NCBI GenBank assembly: GCA_035263725.1 | Contig: DATFRC010000021.1 | Span: forward strand, 1 to 64,000 | From: DASXRA01 sp035263725 | GTDB taxonomy: Bacteria > Actinomycetota > Actinomycetes > Mycobacteriales > Jatrophihabitantaceae | Length of the DNA: 64,000 bases | Reading direction: 5' to 3' | In this document: one piece after another, positions 14,641-23,128 of the stretch | Numbering within the stretch: position 1 is the first letter of the stretch | Layout of the letters: every line of letters begins with the position of its first letter | Position numbers and translations under genes: made by a program | The notes under the pieces: model-generated | What the model was told of the DNA's origin: nothing | The model's input: only the letters and a program-made list of their open reading frames with translations | Database searches by the model: none

Positions 14641-16278
14641 CTACTGCTGGCAGCGCCGTTCCGGCTGGAGCCGATGCACGGGGTCGAAGCGGCTCGTCAC
14701 CCGGTAGCTTCCGGCGTCCGGGACGGTGATGTTCAGCCAGCCGGTGGCGTTGGCCAGGCAAACGCCACTCGCGAGCGTCCCGTCCAGGTGCTGGACCGTC
14801 AGGTATGGAGACCACCGCACACGCAGCTGGACCGCCGACGGGCCGGATGTCTGGATCGTGATGCGCGTCGGTTCGACGCTGAGCACCCGTGCGCCCTCGG
14901 CGAGCGTCGTCGCGTCCGTGACCCGGTAGAGCTGCCACGACTCGTTCGACCACACCAGCCTCAGGTAGTCGAGGCCACCCGCCACCAGCTTGGACTCGTT
15001 GACCGCCGAATAGTCGAGCTTCCCGGCGGGGACGGCCACCCAGCCGACGGCCAGCTCATGCAGCCACTGGTGGTAACTCGCCGCGGTGAGGGCATCGTCC
15101 TTGTAGAAGATCGGGTCGTTGGCCACGTCGGCCTGCCGGTCCCAGCCGCGCGCGAGTGAGACCTTGCCGGCGAGGTACACCGTGGCGAAGTGGTTGACGG
15201 GGTCCAGCACTTCGAGGCGCTCACCGACCGCACCCGGCCCGGCGCCGGCCTGCTCGCTGGCTAGCGCGCCCAGCAGCGGCTGGTAGAACGACGCGGTGGT
15301 GGATGGCGCAGCCGTCGACGACACCTGCTCGACCACGTCCCACGTCGGCCAGAGCGCGAGTAGCGCCAGCACCAGGGCGAGCATCCAGCGACGCAGCGGC
15401 GAATACGCGACCACGATAGGGGCGGCGCAGATCCAGGCGAGCCGAGTCACGTTGTTGCCGATGGCGCCCGGCACGGCGAGGAAGACCGGCAGGGCCAACA
15501 TGAGCAACAGCGCCGATACGCGCACGACCCGCGTCGGGCAGAACAGCGCTACGCCGATGCACATCAGCATGGCGGGGATGAGGTCCGTGGCCTGGAACGG
15601 CATCCGCCCGGTGTCGGGGAACAGCACGGCCATGCCGACGCCGATGACGAGCAGCATCGCCGCGATCGCGATGGAGGTGCGGCGCCGCGACTCGTCGGTG
15701 AGCACCACGGCGAGTAGGACCAGACCGAGGAACAGCCCGGCCAGTGGGCTGGCGAAGTAGGCGGCTACGGCAAGCGGTGCGGCGAACAGGGCTCCGCGCT
15801 TCTGCAGTGCCAGTAGCGACGCGGCGGCGAGCGTGACGCCGACCGCGAACGTCACCCGGCCGTCGAGGAGGTTCGCCATCGCGGCGACCGAGAACGCGAC
15901 CGCACCCGCCCGCGGGCGTCGCGAATTGGCCACCAGTCGGCCGGTGATCACACCGCCCGCGACGGCGGCGGCGACACCGGTCGCGCGTACGCCGAAGATC
16001 GCCATGGAACTCGGGGTCAGCAGGCTGTACGTCGGCAGCGACAGCCCGCCGAACCAGCCCGTCCACCAGGAAACGTTCCCGGCCGATCGGACGACATTCG
16101 CGCGCGCGATCTGCGCGGCGAGGTCAGGAGCGAGCGGCTGCCAGGCGAGATACACCACGGCAAGGACGCCGCTGACCACCGCTGCCCAGCCGGCTGGGGA
16201 GAGCCGGCCGACCGCTCGTTGTAGTCGGCTTGTCAACTCGCCGGCACGCATGGCCTGGCTGATCATCAATACCTTCAC
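14641..16278 (-). CDS. large polytopic membrane protein, GT-C/YfhO-like
   Basis: This is a 545-residue protein with about 11-12 membrane segments in the first 330 residues, then a soluble extracytoplasmic domain of about 210 residues. The first loop has APDLAAQIARANVVRSAG, an acidic loop like the catalytic loop 1 of GT-C glycosyltransferases. The soluble part includes LDPVNHFATVYLAGKVSLAR and ASYHQWLHELAVGWVAVP, as in YfhO-like membrane proteins. A role in extracytoplasmic sugar transfer is an inference. The upstream region (16279-16742) holds several stable RNA hairpins that would be in its 5' leader. The ATG used gives a short cytosolic lead; GTG starts close by are possible. Confidence 0.7.
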   Translation of the reverse strand: MKVLMISQAMRAGELTSRLQRAVGRLSPAGWAAVVSGVLAVVYLAWQPLAPDLAAQIARANVVRSAGNVSWWTGWFGGLSLPTYSLLTPSSMAIFGVRATGVAAAVAGGVITGRLVANSRRPRAGAVAFSVAAMANLLDGRVTFAVGVTLAAASLLALQKRGALFAAPLAVAAYFASPLAGLFLGLVLLAVVLTDESRRRTSIAIAAMLLVIGVGMAVLFPDTGRMPFQATDLIPAMLMCIGVALFCPTRVVRVSALLLMLALPVFLAVPGAIGNNVTRLAWICAAPIVVAYSPLRRWMLALVLALLALWPTWDVVEQVSSTAAPSTTASFYQPLLGALASEQAGAGPGAVGERLEVLDPVNHFATVYLAGKVSLARGWDRQADVANDPIFYKDDALTAASYHQWLHELAVGWVAVPAGKLDYSAVNESKLVAGGLDYLRLVWSNESWQLYRVTDATTLAEGARVLSVEPTRITIQTSGPSAVQLRVRWSPYLTVQHLDGTLASGVCLANATGWLNITVPDAGSYRVTSRFDPVHRLQPERRCQQ

Positions 16279-16350
16279 TGCGAAGTGGACGCGGCGCTGC
16301 GCACATCCGCGTGACCCTGTGTCTTTGTCTAGAACACGCTGTACTCGAGA

Positions 16351-16510
16351 TTACCCGCCGAGGGCCTCCCGGACGGGTAACGCAGCCCCCGAACGCCTTC
16401 CGCGCACGCGGGCCGGTTGGACAAAACCGGCGGTTCGGGGGCCGGGTAGCTGCCGGGTATTGCTGCGCCGCCAGGGCGCAAGCGCCGGTAGCGGCTAGCG
16501 GACAGCCACC
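16351..16510. other. structured intergenic element (hairpin plus three-way junction)
   Basis: The 464 bases between the membrane protein and pabC hold no convincing gene. They contain TTACCCG (16351-16357) paired with CGGGTAA (16374-16380). A predicted three-way junction follows: P1 CCCCCGAAC/GTTCGGGGG (16386-16394, 16433-16441), P2 CCGC/GCGG (16400-16403, 16408-16411) and P3 GCCGGTT/AACCGGC (16412-16418, 16425-16431). Beyond it are a direct repeat GCCGGGTA (16441, 16452) and a GGCG/CGCC hairpin near 16475-16486. On the reverse strand it would be the 5' leader of the 545-residue membrane protein. No known riboswitch class was recognised. Confidence 0.45.
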
Positions 16511-16742
16511 TCACGTGTCCGATATGTACTCAACTCCGGACCACCTCCTTCCTCGTGTGTCGTCACCGTACGGCCGGGTGCTGACAAGGGGCAATGTGTT
16601 TGCCGGTGATCCCTCAGCAATCACGCTATGAGCACAACCTTCGCGGCAATGAGCGCTCGCGCGACAGCGGGGAGTGAGCAATGCAGGCGACTACGGGGTC
16701 ATGGAGTCTCGCGCGAACAGCCCGCCACCAGCAGGGGATGCT

Positions 16743-17573
16743 TCAGAACCCGGCGAGTTTCTGCACGGTCCGTACGAGGTCGATATCGCGCGGCCGCGGC
16801 CGGCCGTCCAGCTCGACGACGTCGACCGGGCCACGCACCGTGCTAACCAGGAACACCGCGTCGGCGGCGTCCAGGTCGGCGACGGTGCCCTCGGCGTAGG
16901 ACGGCCGCCAGCCGTTCTCGGCGGCGCGCGCGAAGAGCCGCTCTTGCGTCGTGCTGGCCAAGATGCCGGTAGGGCCGGGCGGCGTCGTGCGCATGGCCTC
17001 GCCGACCGTCCAGACAAGGGCGGACGTCGGCGCCTCGAGCACGCGGCCGTCCACGCTGACGAAGATCACGTCATCGGCGCCGCGGCGCACCGCCTCGCGC
17101 TGCGCCGCCATGTTCACCGCGTAGGAGATCGTCTTGACGCCGCCGAGCAACCATGGCGCGTCGGCATAGGCGTCATACGCAGTTCCGCGGCTCAGCGTGA
17201 TCGCACGGACGCCGTCGCGGCGCTGGGCGGCAAAAGCCGCCGGCAGCTCGCCGATTGTGACGATGCCGGTCGGCACGCCGCCGGGACGTCCGCGGCTGAG
17301 GAACCATCGCATGCTGCCCTCGAGACGCGGCGACCATGCGGCGAGCGCCTCGTCGATCAGGGCGCGCCAGCCGGGCTCGTCGAATTCGAGGTCGACGGCG
17401 TTCGCCGAGCGGTGCATCCGCGCGATATGCGCTTCGAGCTTGTCGACTGCACCGTCGATGACTCGGCATCCTTCGAAGCAGCCGTCACCACGGGTGAATC
17501 CCAGGTCGTCAGCGGTGACCACGGGCGTCTCGGGGTCGACGAGGCCAGCGCCCAGAATCCCCAGAACTCGCAC
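16743..17573 (-). CDS. pabC: aminodeoxychorismate lyase (class IV aminotransferase) PabC
   Basis: This 276-residue PLP enzyme of fold type IV releases pyruvate from 4-amino-4-deoxychorismate to give p-aminobenzoate for folate. The start of the active site is DDLGFTRGDGCFEG, the PLP lysine is in LLGGVKTISYAVNMAA and the cofactor phosphate loop is near LEAPTSALVW. Branched-chain aminotransferases share the fold, but the sequence around the lysine and the neighbourhood match Rv0812, an aminodeoxychorismate lyase. It is divergent from the Fur-family gene with 27 bases between the start codons, so their promoters must overlap. Confidence 0.85.
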   Translation of the reverse strand: MRVLGILGAGLVDPETPVVTADDLGFTRGDGCFEGCRVIDGAVDKLEAHIARMHRSANAVDLEFDEPGWRALIDEALAAWSPRLEGSMRWFLSRGRPGGVPTGIVTIGELPAAFAAQRRDGVRAITLSRGTAYDAYADAPWLLGGVKTISYAVNMAAQREAVRRGADDVIFVSVDGRVLEAPTSALVWTVGEAMRTTPPGPTGILASTTQERLFARAAENGWRPSYAEGTVADLDAADAVFLVSTVRGPVDVVELDGRPRPRDIDLVRTVQKLAGF

Positions 17574-17600
17574 CGGTACAGGCTACCTACGATGGAGGGG

Positions 17601-18020
17601 ATGACTGACGATCTGGCCGTGCGGCTGCATTCCCACGGGCTGCGTATGACGCCGCAGCGCGATCACGTGCTTGCGGCGGTGCGCCGGCTCGGTCATGCGA
17701 CCCCGGAGCAGATCAGTGACGCGGTGCCCGGCGTCGACATCACCACCGTCTACCGCACCCTCGAACTGCTCGAGCAGCTCGGCCTGCTACGGCACACGCA
17801 TCTGGGGCACGGCGCGCCGTCGTTCCGTCCGGCGGACGACGAGCATGTCCACGTCGTGTGCCACGCCTGCGGCAGCGTCGCCGACGCGCCGGAGAGTCTG
17901 GTGGACGAGCTCGCGGCCCGGCTCCGTAGCGAGCAAGGCTTCGTCCTGGACCGGGCACACTTCACGGTGTTCGGGCGGTGCCGCGACTGCGTGGAACAAA
18001 CGGTGGGCGAGGAGCGATGA
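17601..18020 (+). CDS. Fur-family metalloregulator
   Basis: This is a 139-residue member of the Fur/Zur/Nur/PerR group. The winged helix covers residues 1-80 (LRMTPQRDHVLAAVRRLGHA, DITTVYRTLELLEQLGLL). The metal-binding half has HVHVVCHACG and a later CRDC, which together form the structural zinc site, plus His residues of the regulatory site. Which metal it senses cannot be told by eye; a nickel sensor (Nur) sits in a similar context in Streptomyces. A TACGAT -10 ends 8 bases before this ATG, which favours a leaderless start here; an in-frame ATG at 17592 lies in the -10 region. It is coupled to ygfZ by ATGA. Confidence 0.9.
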   Translation: MTDDLAVRLHSHGLRMTPQRDHVLAAVRRLGHATPEQISDAVPGVDITTVYRTLELLEQLGLLRHTHLGHGAPSFRPADDEHVHVVCHACGSVADAPESLVDELAARLRSEQGFVLDRAHFTVFGRCRDCVEQTVGEER

Positions 18021-18973
18021 CAACTGACGTGTTGATGTCTGCTGTGCCGGCGCATTACGGCGACCCGCTGCGCGAGCAGCGTGTGCTCGAATCGTCCGCA
18101 GGGGTGATCGATCGTTCGGATCGCGGCGTGCTCGTCGTTCCTGGCGAGGACCGCCTCTCCTGGCTGCACACCATCTGCTCGCAGCACGTCGCTGATCTGG
18201 CAGACGGCGAATCGACCGAGGCGCTGGTTCTCTCGCCGCACGGACACGTCGAGCAGCACTGGCAGGTCACCGAGCTCTCCGGCACGGTGTGGCTGGACGT
18301 CGAGCCCGGTGCCGCCGGGGATGCGCTCGCGTACCTCGAGAAGATGCGCTTCCTCAAGCGGGTGGAGCCGGCCGATGTGTCGGCAGACTGGGCAGTGCTC
18401 ACGGTGAGCGGACCGTCCACGGGCGAGGTGCTGCGGGCAGCGTCGTTGCCAGAGGCCGGAGCGCTGCCGGGGGGTGGCTTCGTGCGGCGCACTGCCCGGG
18501 GCGCCGACCTGATCGTCCCGCGTACGACTGCTTCCGCGGTGCTGGACACCCTGCGCGCGGCCGGCGCCGCACCGGTCGGCATGCTGGCGTTCGAGGCGCT
18601 GCGGGTCGCGGCGCGGCGACCGCGGCTTGGCTTCGAGACCGACCATCGCACGATCCCGCACGAGGTGGGTTGGATCGGGGTGGCCGTGCACCTCGACAAG
18701 GGTTGCTACCGCGGCCAAGAGACGGTCGCGCGGGTGCAGAACCTTGGTCGTCCACCGCGGCGGCTGGTGTTGGTGCACCTGTCAGGGGAGTCGGACGTGC
18801 TGCCGCCGCCCGGCACGCCGGTCGAGCTCGATGGGCGCTCCGTCGGCTTCCTCGGCACCGCCGCGCACCACTACGAGCTCGGCCCGATCGCCCTGGCGGT
18901 GATCAAGCGAACGGTGCCGGACGATGCGCCGCTGAGTGTCGCCGGCGCACCGGTCGCCGTCGACGCCGACTGA
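18017..18973 (+). CDS. ygfZ: folate-binding YgfZ/GcvT-like protein
   Basis: This is a 318-residue protein of the YgfZ family, which needs tetrahydrofolate and helps assembly or repair of certain iron-sulfur enzymes. The family signature K-G-C-Y-x-G-Q-E is present in LDKGCYRGQETVARVQNLG, with its conserved Cys. The fold is related to the T-protein of glycine cleavage but shorter. The ATG at 18017 overlaps the Fur-family stop by 4 bases, so expression is coupled. A strong hairpin right after the stop ends the transcript. The nearby pabC (folate synthesis) makes sense with this cofactor need. Confidence 0.9.
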   Translation: MTTDVLMSAVPAHYGDPLREQRVLESSAGVIDRSDRGVLVVPGEDRLSWLHTICSQHVADLADGESTEALVLSPHGHVEQHWQVTELSGTVWLDVEPGAAGDALAYLEKMRFLKRVEPADVSADWAVLTVSGPSTGEVLRAASLPEAGALPGGGFVRRTARGADLIVPRTTASAVLDTLRAAGAAPVGMLAFEALRVAARRPRLGFETDHRTIPHEVGWIGVAVHLDKGCYRGQETVARVQNLGRPPRRLVLVHLSGESDVLPPPGTPVELDGRSVGFLGTAAHHYELGPIALAVIKRTVPDDAPLSVAGAPVAVDAD

Positions 18974-18981
18974 TCCAGATC

Positions 18982-19020
18982 GCGCAAGGATCCCTCGCCT
19001 GAGACGAGGGATCCCTGCGC
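18982..19020. terminator. bidirectional terminator between ygfZ and the MMPL gene
   Basis: Sixteen bases at 18982-18997 pair with 19005-19020 with one mismatch; the inner ten pairs are GGATCCCTCG/CGAGGGATCC and the loop is 7 nt. It lies 9 bases after the ygfZ stop and 10 bases before the end of the convergent MMPL gene, so it serves both. Confidence 0.85.
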
Positions 19021-19029
19021 AGTCGTGAG

Positions 19030-21279
19030 CTAGACCCGGGTGTACACGTCCTCGTGCTCGCCGTGCCGGGCGGCCCGGCCACCCTGCTGGGCTAGTGCGG
19101 CGTCCTCGGCATCTACCGAGATGTGCGGCGTGATCCGCTCGAGCGACTTCGGGAAGAACCAGTTGGCCTTGCCGAACATGTGCATCAGCGACGGTACGAG
19201 AATCGTCCGCAGCACGAACGCGTCGAGGAACACGGCGCTCGACAAGCCGATGCCGAGCATCTTGACGGCCCGATTCGGGTCCAGCACGAACCCGAAGAAC
19301 ACCGTGATCATGATGAGCGCGGCCGCGGTGATGATGCCGCCGGTCTCGGCCTGCCCGACGGTGACCGCCCGCCGGTTGTCGCCGGTGTGCACCCACTCCT
19401 CGTGCATGCGGCTGACCAGGAATACCTGGTAGTCCATCGACAGCCCGAAGAGAACCGCGAAGAACATGACCGGCGCCCATGCTTCGATCGGGGCACCCTT
19501 CCCGATGCCGAGCGCCTCCGAACCCCAGCCCCACTGGAAGATCGCCACCACCAGTCCGAACGACGCGCCGGCGGCAAGTAGGTTCATCGCCGCTGCGGTG
19601 AGCGGCACCAGAAGGCTGCGGAACGCGACGAGCAGCAGCAGGAACGACAACCCCACTACCGCGGTAATGAACAGCGGCAGCTTGTCGCCCAGCACCTTGG
19701 CGAAGTCGACATAGATCGCCGTCTGCCCGTACACGTAGACGCGGTCGGGCGTGCCGTTGTAGACGCTGGGCAGCACGTCGTGACGTAGCCGGTTGACGAG
19801 GTTGGTGGTGGCCTCGTCCTGCGGTGCGCTAACCGACTTGAACGAGATGAGGTTCAGCGTCGGAGTGAGCGGCTTGTGGGTGACGATGCTTGCCGCATCG
19901 ACATCGTTGACCGTCCGCAGCTTGGCACTCACGGTGTCGGCGGTCTGCGGTGCGTTCTGCCCGCTGACGACCAGAGTGAGCACGGAGTTGTAGCCCTTGC
20001 CGAAACCCTGGGCGATCAGGTCGTAGCCCTTGCGCGTGGTTGTGCTCGCCCGGTCGTTGCCCTGGTCGGCGTGGCCCAGCCGCATGGACAGGAACGGGAT
20101 GGCCAGCGTGATCATGATCGCGGCGCCGACCACGGCGGTGACCACCTTGCGCCGGGAGACCAGCTCCGCCCACCGGGCCCAGAAGCCGGTCTGCGGTCCG
20201 GTCTCGAACTGCCCGGCCCGCACCGCGCGGCGCTGCTTGCGAGGCAGCACCTTGAGTCCGAGCAGGCTGAGCAGCGCAGGCAGAAGCGTCACCGACGCGA
20301 TCATGGTCAGGCTCACCGCGATGGCCGTACCGATCGCCAGGCCGTAGAAGAAGCTGACGCCCAGCAGGGTCAGGCCCAGCATCGCGACACATACGGTGGA
20401 GCCGGCGAACAGCACTGCGCGGCCGGAGGTGTTGATCGAAGCGACGATCGAATCCGGCACACTCATCCCGCGGCGCAGGTTGCGGCGATGCCGGGTCACG
20501 ATGAACAGCGCGTAGTCGACGCCGACACCGATCACCATCAACTCGGCGAGCTGCGGGGTGATGTTCGACACGTTCATGGCGTGGCTGAGCATCCCGATGA
20601 TGCCCAGGCCGCTAGTCAGCGCTGCGATGGCGCTAGCCAGGGGCAATGCGGTCGCGCCGACCGTGCGGAAAACGATCGCCAAGATGATCAGCGCCGCGAT
20701 GAAGCCCAGCACTACCGGGTTGACGCCGCTCTCCTTCTGACCCTGTCCCTGGAACCCGTCACCGGTGAACTCGACCTGGAGCGTCGAGCTGTTCAGCGGT
20801 TTCAGCGCGTTGTAGACGCCGTCGAAGAGCTTCTGGTCGTACTTGTCCGTGTACCACGAGACATTGACGATGGCGATCGTCTTGTCCTGAGACAGCTGGG
20901 TCGGCTGCCCGGGGGCGGGCGTCGCGGTGCCGTTGGCAGCACAGTTGTATGACCCCCACGGGCTGGTGACGCCGGTGACCTTGAAATTCTCACCGCACAG
21001 CTTCTGGAGATCGGGCAGGACATTCGCCGGCGGAGTCGCCAGGGTTCCCGTCTTGGCGTGCATGACGACCTGGCCGGAAAGGCCGGTCTGTTGCTTCTGC
21101 CCGGAGTGCTTGAGCAGGTCCATGACGGTCTGCGTCTCGGTGCCGGGCAGGCTGAACGAGTCCTTGTAGTTGGCTCCGCCGAGCGCACCGGCGATGCCCT
21201 GTGTGATCAAGATGAATGCGATCCATCCGCCGATGACGATCCATCGTCGTTGGATGGCCAGGCGAGCAAGTTTTTGCAT
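19030..21279 (-). CDS. MMPL-family RND transporter
   Basis: This is a 749-residue inner-membrane transporter of the MMPL/RND type with 12 membrane segments and two extracytoplasmic domains (about residues 40-190 and 420-550). The TM4 motif GVGVDYALFIVTRHR and its second-half counterpart FGLSMDYQVFLVSRMHEEW carry the Asp-Tyr pairs that relay protons. Actinobacterial relatives export lipids or pigments, or give drug resistance; the substrate here is open. The ATG at 21279 (MQKLARLAIQRRW) has an upstream GGAG and is preferred to an in-frame start 27 bases earlier. It is convergent with ygfZ. Confidence 0.9.
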   Translation of the reverse strand: MQKLARLAIQRRWIVIGGWIAFILITQGIAGALGGANYKDSFSLPGTETQTVMDLLKHSGQKQQTGLSGQVVMHAKTGTLATPPANVLPDLQKLCGENFKVTGVTSPWGSYNCAANGTATPAPGQPTQLSQDKTIAIVNVSWYTDKYDQKLFDGVYNALKPLNSSTLQVEFTGDGFQGQGQKESGVNPVVLGFIAALIILAIVFRTVGATALPLASAIAALTSGLGIIGMLSHAMNVSNITPQLAELMVIGVGVDYALFIVTRHRRNLRRGMSVPDSIVASINTSGRAVLFAGSTVCVAMLGLTLLGVSFFYGLAIGTAIAVSLTMIASVTLLPALLSLLGLKVLPRKQRRAVRAGQFETGPQTGFWARWAELVSRRKVVTAVVGAAIMITLAIPFLSMRLGHADQGNDRASTTTRKGYDLIAQGFGKGYNSVLTLVVSGQNAPQTADTVSAKLRTVNDVDAASIVTHKPLTPTLNLISFKSVSAPQDEATTNLVNRLRHDVLPSVYNGTPDRVYVYGQTAIYVDFAKVLGDKLPLFITAVVGLSFLLLLVAFRSLLVPLTAAAMNLLAAGASFGLVVAIFQWGWGSEALGIGKGAPIEAWAPVMFFAVLFGLSMDYQVFLVSRMHEEWVHTGDNRRAVTVGQAETGGIITAAALIMITVFFGFVLDPNRAVKMLGIGLSSAVFLDAFVLRTILVPSLMHMFGKANWFFPKSLERITPHISVDAEDAALAQQGGRAARHGEHEDVYTRV

Positions 21280-21578
21280 AGAGCACTCCGGGGGAGAAAC
21301 AGGCACGGCCGTTAGCAGGGTGCATGATCGGCGCTGAGGACACGATTTGATTCTCAGGAGCCTTACAGCGTTTGTGTGTTGCGAGACGTAGCGCCAGCGC
21401 CGCTGCTGCGGCGGACGAATCGTGCACGCGAGTTCTTTAGTATGGCGGACGCGGCCGACATCATCATCTGGTTATCGGCTACTACGGCGCCTGTCGCTGA
21501 TGGCGCGCTGAGTCGCGTCCGCGAAGAGCGCTAGCTGAGTGCTTGCAATTGCGAGCACTGTTGGGCAGACTAGGTGCG

Positions 21579-21995
21579 GTGAGAGTCGACTCGGTCCGTG
21601 AGCGGGCGAAGAAGGCCGCCACGATCGGGGAGTTCATCCGTGAGCAGCGTGAGCAGGCGCATGTGTCAGTGCGCCAGCTAGCGCGACTCGCGGGCGTGTC
21701 CAACCCGTACCTGTCTCAAATTGAACGTGGGCTGCGCAAGCCGAGCGCCGAGATCTTGCAGCAGATTGCGAAGGGCCTGGCGATCTCGGCCGAGCAGCTG
21801 TACATGCGCGCCGGGATCCTCGAATCGCGGCACGGCGACCCCGAGCTGATCGGCGCGATCCTGGCCGATGCGGGCCTCGCCGAGCGGCAGAAGCAGGTAC
21901 TGATCGAGATCTACGAGTCGTTCCGTCGCGAGAACGCGATGGTCGACACAACCAACGAGAACCTAAGGAGAAGTACGCATGTCGATCGCAAGTGA
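21579..21995 (+). CDS. XRE-family regulator upstream of hbhA
   Basis: This is a 138-residue DNA-binding protein with a Cro/C1-type helix-turn-helix at about residues 20-75 (VSVRQLARLAGVSNPYLSQI, then ERGLRKPSAEILQQIAKGL) and a helical C-terminus. Rv0474, next to hbhA in M. tuberculosis, has the same layout. The GTG at 21579 is preferred; the frame is open 36 bases further upstream. An imperfect palindrome CTTGCAATTGCGAG at 21542-21555 lies in front and may be its operator. The 3' end overlaps the next gene by 17 bases, so the two are co-transcribed. Confidence 0.85.
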   Translation: MRVDSVRERAKKAATIGEFIREQREQAHVSVRQLARLAGVSNPYLSQIERGLRKPSAEILQQIAKGLAISAEQLYMRAGILESRHGDPELIGAILADAGLAERQKQVLIEIYESFRRENAMVDTTNENLRRSTHVDRK

Positions 21996-22560
21996 CGTCC
22001 GTTCCTATGCCGACTCCGCCCTCGGGCAGGCCCAGGCCCGGTTGACCGAGGTCCGCGGTGACGCGACCGAGCTCGCCAACAGCCTCCTGTCCCGCGCGAC
22101 GACGACCTGCATGGAACTGCGCAGCAAGGGTGAGGCGCTGACCAGGCGGGCAGGTGCGCTGCCAGGTGTCGAGCGGGCCGGCGCGAGCATCGAGCCGTAC
22201 GTCGCGCTGCTCAAGGGCTACGGCACCGTCGCCGCCGAGACGTTCGAGCAGGCCTACGCCGAGCTACGCAAGAACGACCAGGTCGCCAAGGTCATCGCGG
22301 CCGCCGGGGTATCTGTTGATGCGGTGCAGGGGCGGGTCACGTCGCTGCTCGACCGCCAGCCGGCGGCTCCCGCGCCGGCCACGTCACCAACCAAGCCCAC
22401 GCCGGCCGCGAAGGCGCAGCCGGCGGCCACGTCACCAACCAAGCCCACGCCGGCCGCCAAGGCCACCTCAGCCGCCAAGGCGCAGCGCGCGACCAAGACC
22501 AGTGCCGCGAAGGCGACGCCCGCGAAGAAGACGACAACCCGCCGCACCACTGAGGCCTGA
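21979..22560 (+). CDS. hbhA: heparin-binding hemagglutinin-like protein HbhA
   Basis: This is a 193-residue protein with a long alpha-helical, coiled-coil-prone N-terminal region (about 1-130) and a C-terminal tail made of Lys/Ala/Pro repeats (TPAAKAQ, TPAAKAT, ATKTSAAKATPAKK). This is the layout of mycobacterial HbhA, a surface adhesin whose Lys-rich tail binds sulfated sugars and whose coiled coil contacts membranes. In a non-pathogen the tail more likely binds polyanions in the envelope. The tail has two copies of a 16-residue unit from a recent tandem duplication. A GGAG-like site (AAGGAGAAG) lies 6 bases before the ATG. Confidence 0.82.
   Translation: MSIASDVRSYADSALGQAQARLTEVRGDATELANSLLSRATTTCMELRSKGEALTRRAGALPGVERAGASIEPYVALLKGYGTVAAETFEQAYAELRKNDQVAKVIAAAGVSVDAVQGRVTSLLDRQPAAPAPATSPTKPTPAAKAQPAATSPTKPTPAAKATSAAKAQRATKTSAAKATPAKKTTTRRTTEA
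22377..22457 (+). repeat. 48-bp tandem duplication in the hbhA tail
   Basis: The 33 bases at 22377-22409 are identical to those at 22425-22457, with a 48-base period. Translation gives two in-frame units containing ATSPTKPTPAAKA. Perfect identity suggests recent slippage, so the number of units may vary between strains. Confidence 0.85.
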
Positions 22561-22631
22561 TCTATGCCGCGCAACCGGATGCCGTCGGAGTGGGGCGGCC
22601 GCACTTGGCGGCGACAACTACTCTTCCTGGC

Positions 22632-22928
22632 ATGCAGCTGATCCACGACGTCTACTGGTGGGTCGACTGGGTGCTGTACTGGGGTCTGGTTGCGCTGCGC
22701 GCCTGGGCCGTTATTGACTGCGCCACCCGCAAGGCATCCGCCTTCCCGGCGGCGGACAAGCTGACCAAACCGGCCTGGCTCGCCATCACGATCATCGGTG
22801 GCGGCCTAGGGTCCCTGTTCTTCTACCCGCTGCACATCGTTTCGCTGATTTCAGTCGTGGCGGCGCTCGTCTATCTGTGCGACGTGCGCCCCGCGGTACG
22901 GGAAGTTTCCGGCGGCAGCCGCTGGTGA
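22632..22928 (+). CDS. DUF2516 membrane protein
   Basis: This is a 98-residue membrane protein with two or three hydrophobic segments. It starts MQLIHDVYWWVDWVLYWGLV and has the block DCATRKASAFPAADKLTK, which is typical of DUF2516 (Rv0476 in M. tuberculosis). The family has no known function but is regularly found after hbhA. The ATG at 22632 is preferred to an in-frame start 42 bases earlier, because the protein then begins at the usual place. A 20-bp hairpin 15 bases after the stop ends the cluster. Confidence 0.85.
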   Translation: MQLIHDVYWWVDWVLYWGLVALRAWAVIDCATRKASAFPAADKLTKPAWLAITIIGGGLGSLFFYPLHIVSLISVVAALVYLCDVRPAVREVSGGSRW

Positions 22929-22942
22929 GTGGCTCCGCCACG

Positions 22943-22987
22943 TGATCTTGGACCTGTGGTCGCTATTCGACCGCAGCTCCAAGATCA
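22943..22987 (+). terminator. terminator after the hbhA cluster
   Basis: The 20 bases at 22943-22962, starting TGATCTTGGA, pair with 22968-22987, ending TCCAAGATCA, with one mismatch, one G-U pair and a 5-nt loop. It lies 15 bases after the DUF2516 stop. No U-run follows, which is usual for actinobacteria. Confidence 0.8.
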
Positions 22988-23093
22988 TCCAGCGGGGTGG
23001 GGTTGGTCGGTGATTCCCGGCTGAGTGTGCGCCCGACCACGGGCTGTCGCCCGCTGGTGTCACTCCGGCGCCAAATCGGGCAGAATAGAAGAC

Positions 23094-23128
23094 CGAGGCC
23101 CCTCCATGTATGAGATGGAGGGGCCTCG
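23094..23128. terminator. perfect 14-bp hairpin, orphan terminator-like
   Basis: CGAGGCCCCTCCAT at 23094-23107 pairs perfectly with 23115-23128 around a 7-nt loop. No gene ends close by on either strand apart from the hbhA cluster, which already has a terminator. It may mark the end of a small transcript from the gene-free region to the right. Confidence 0.6.

Noticed and set aside
16381..16510. c-di-AMP (ydaO) riboswitch
   Set aside because: Actinobacterial leaders often hold this class, but the conserved core bases do not match, and the gene downstream is not a typical target.
16674..18020. 448-residue Fur protein with a long N-terminal extension
   Set aside because: The extension is antisense to pabC and Arg/Asp-rich; the Fur fold begins at MTDDLAVRLHSHGLRM (17601).
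19876..20952. 358-residue forward frame opposite the MMPL gene
   Set aside because: The composition is typical of an antisense shadow; the reverse strand encodes a full RND transporter.
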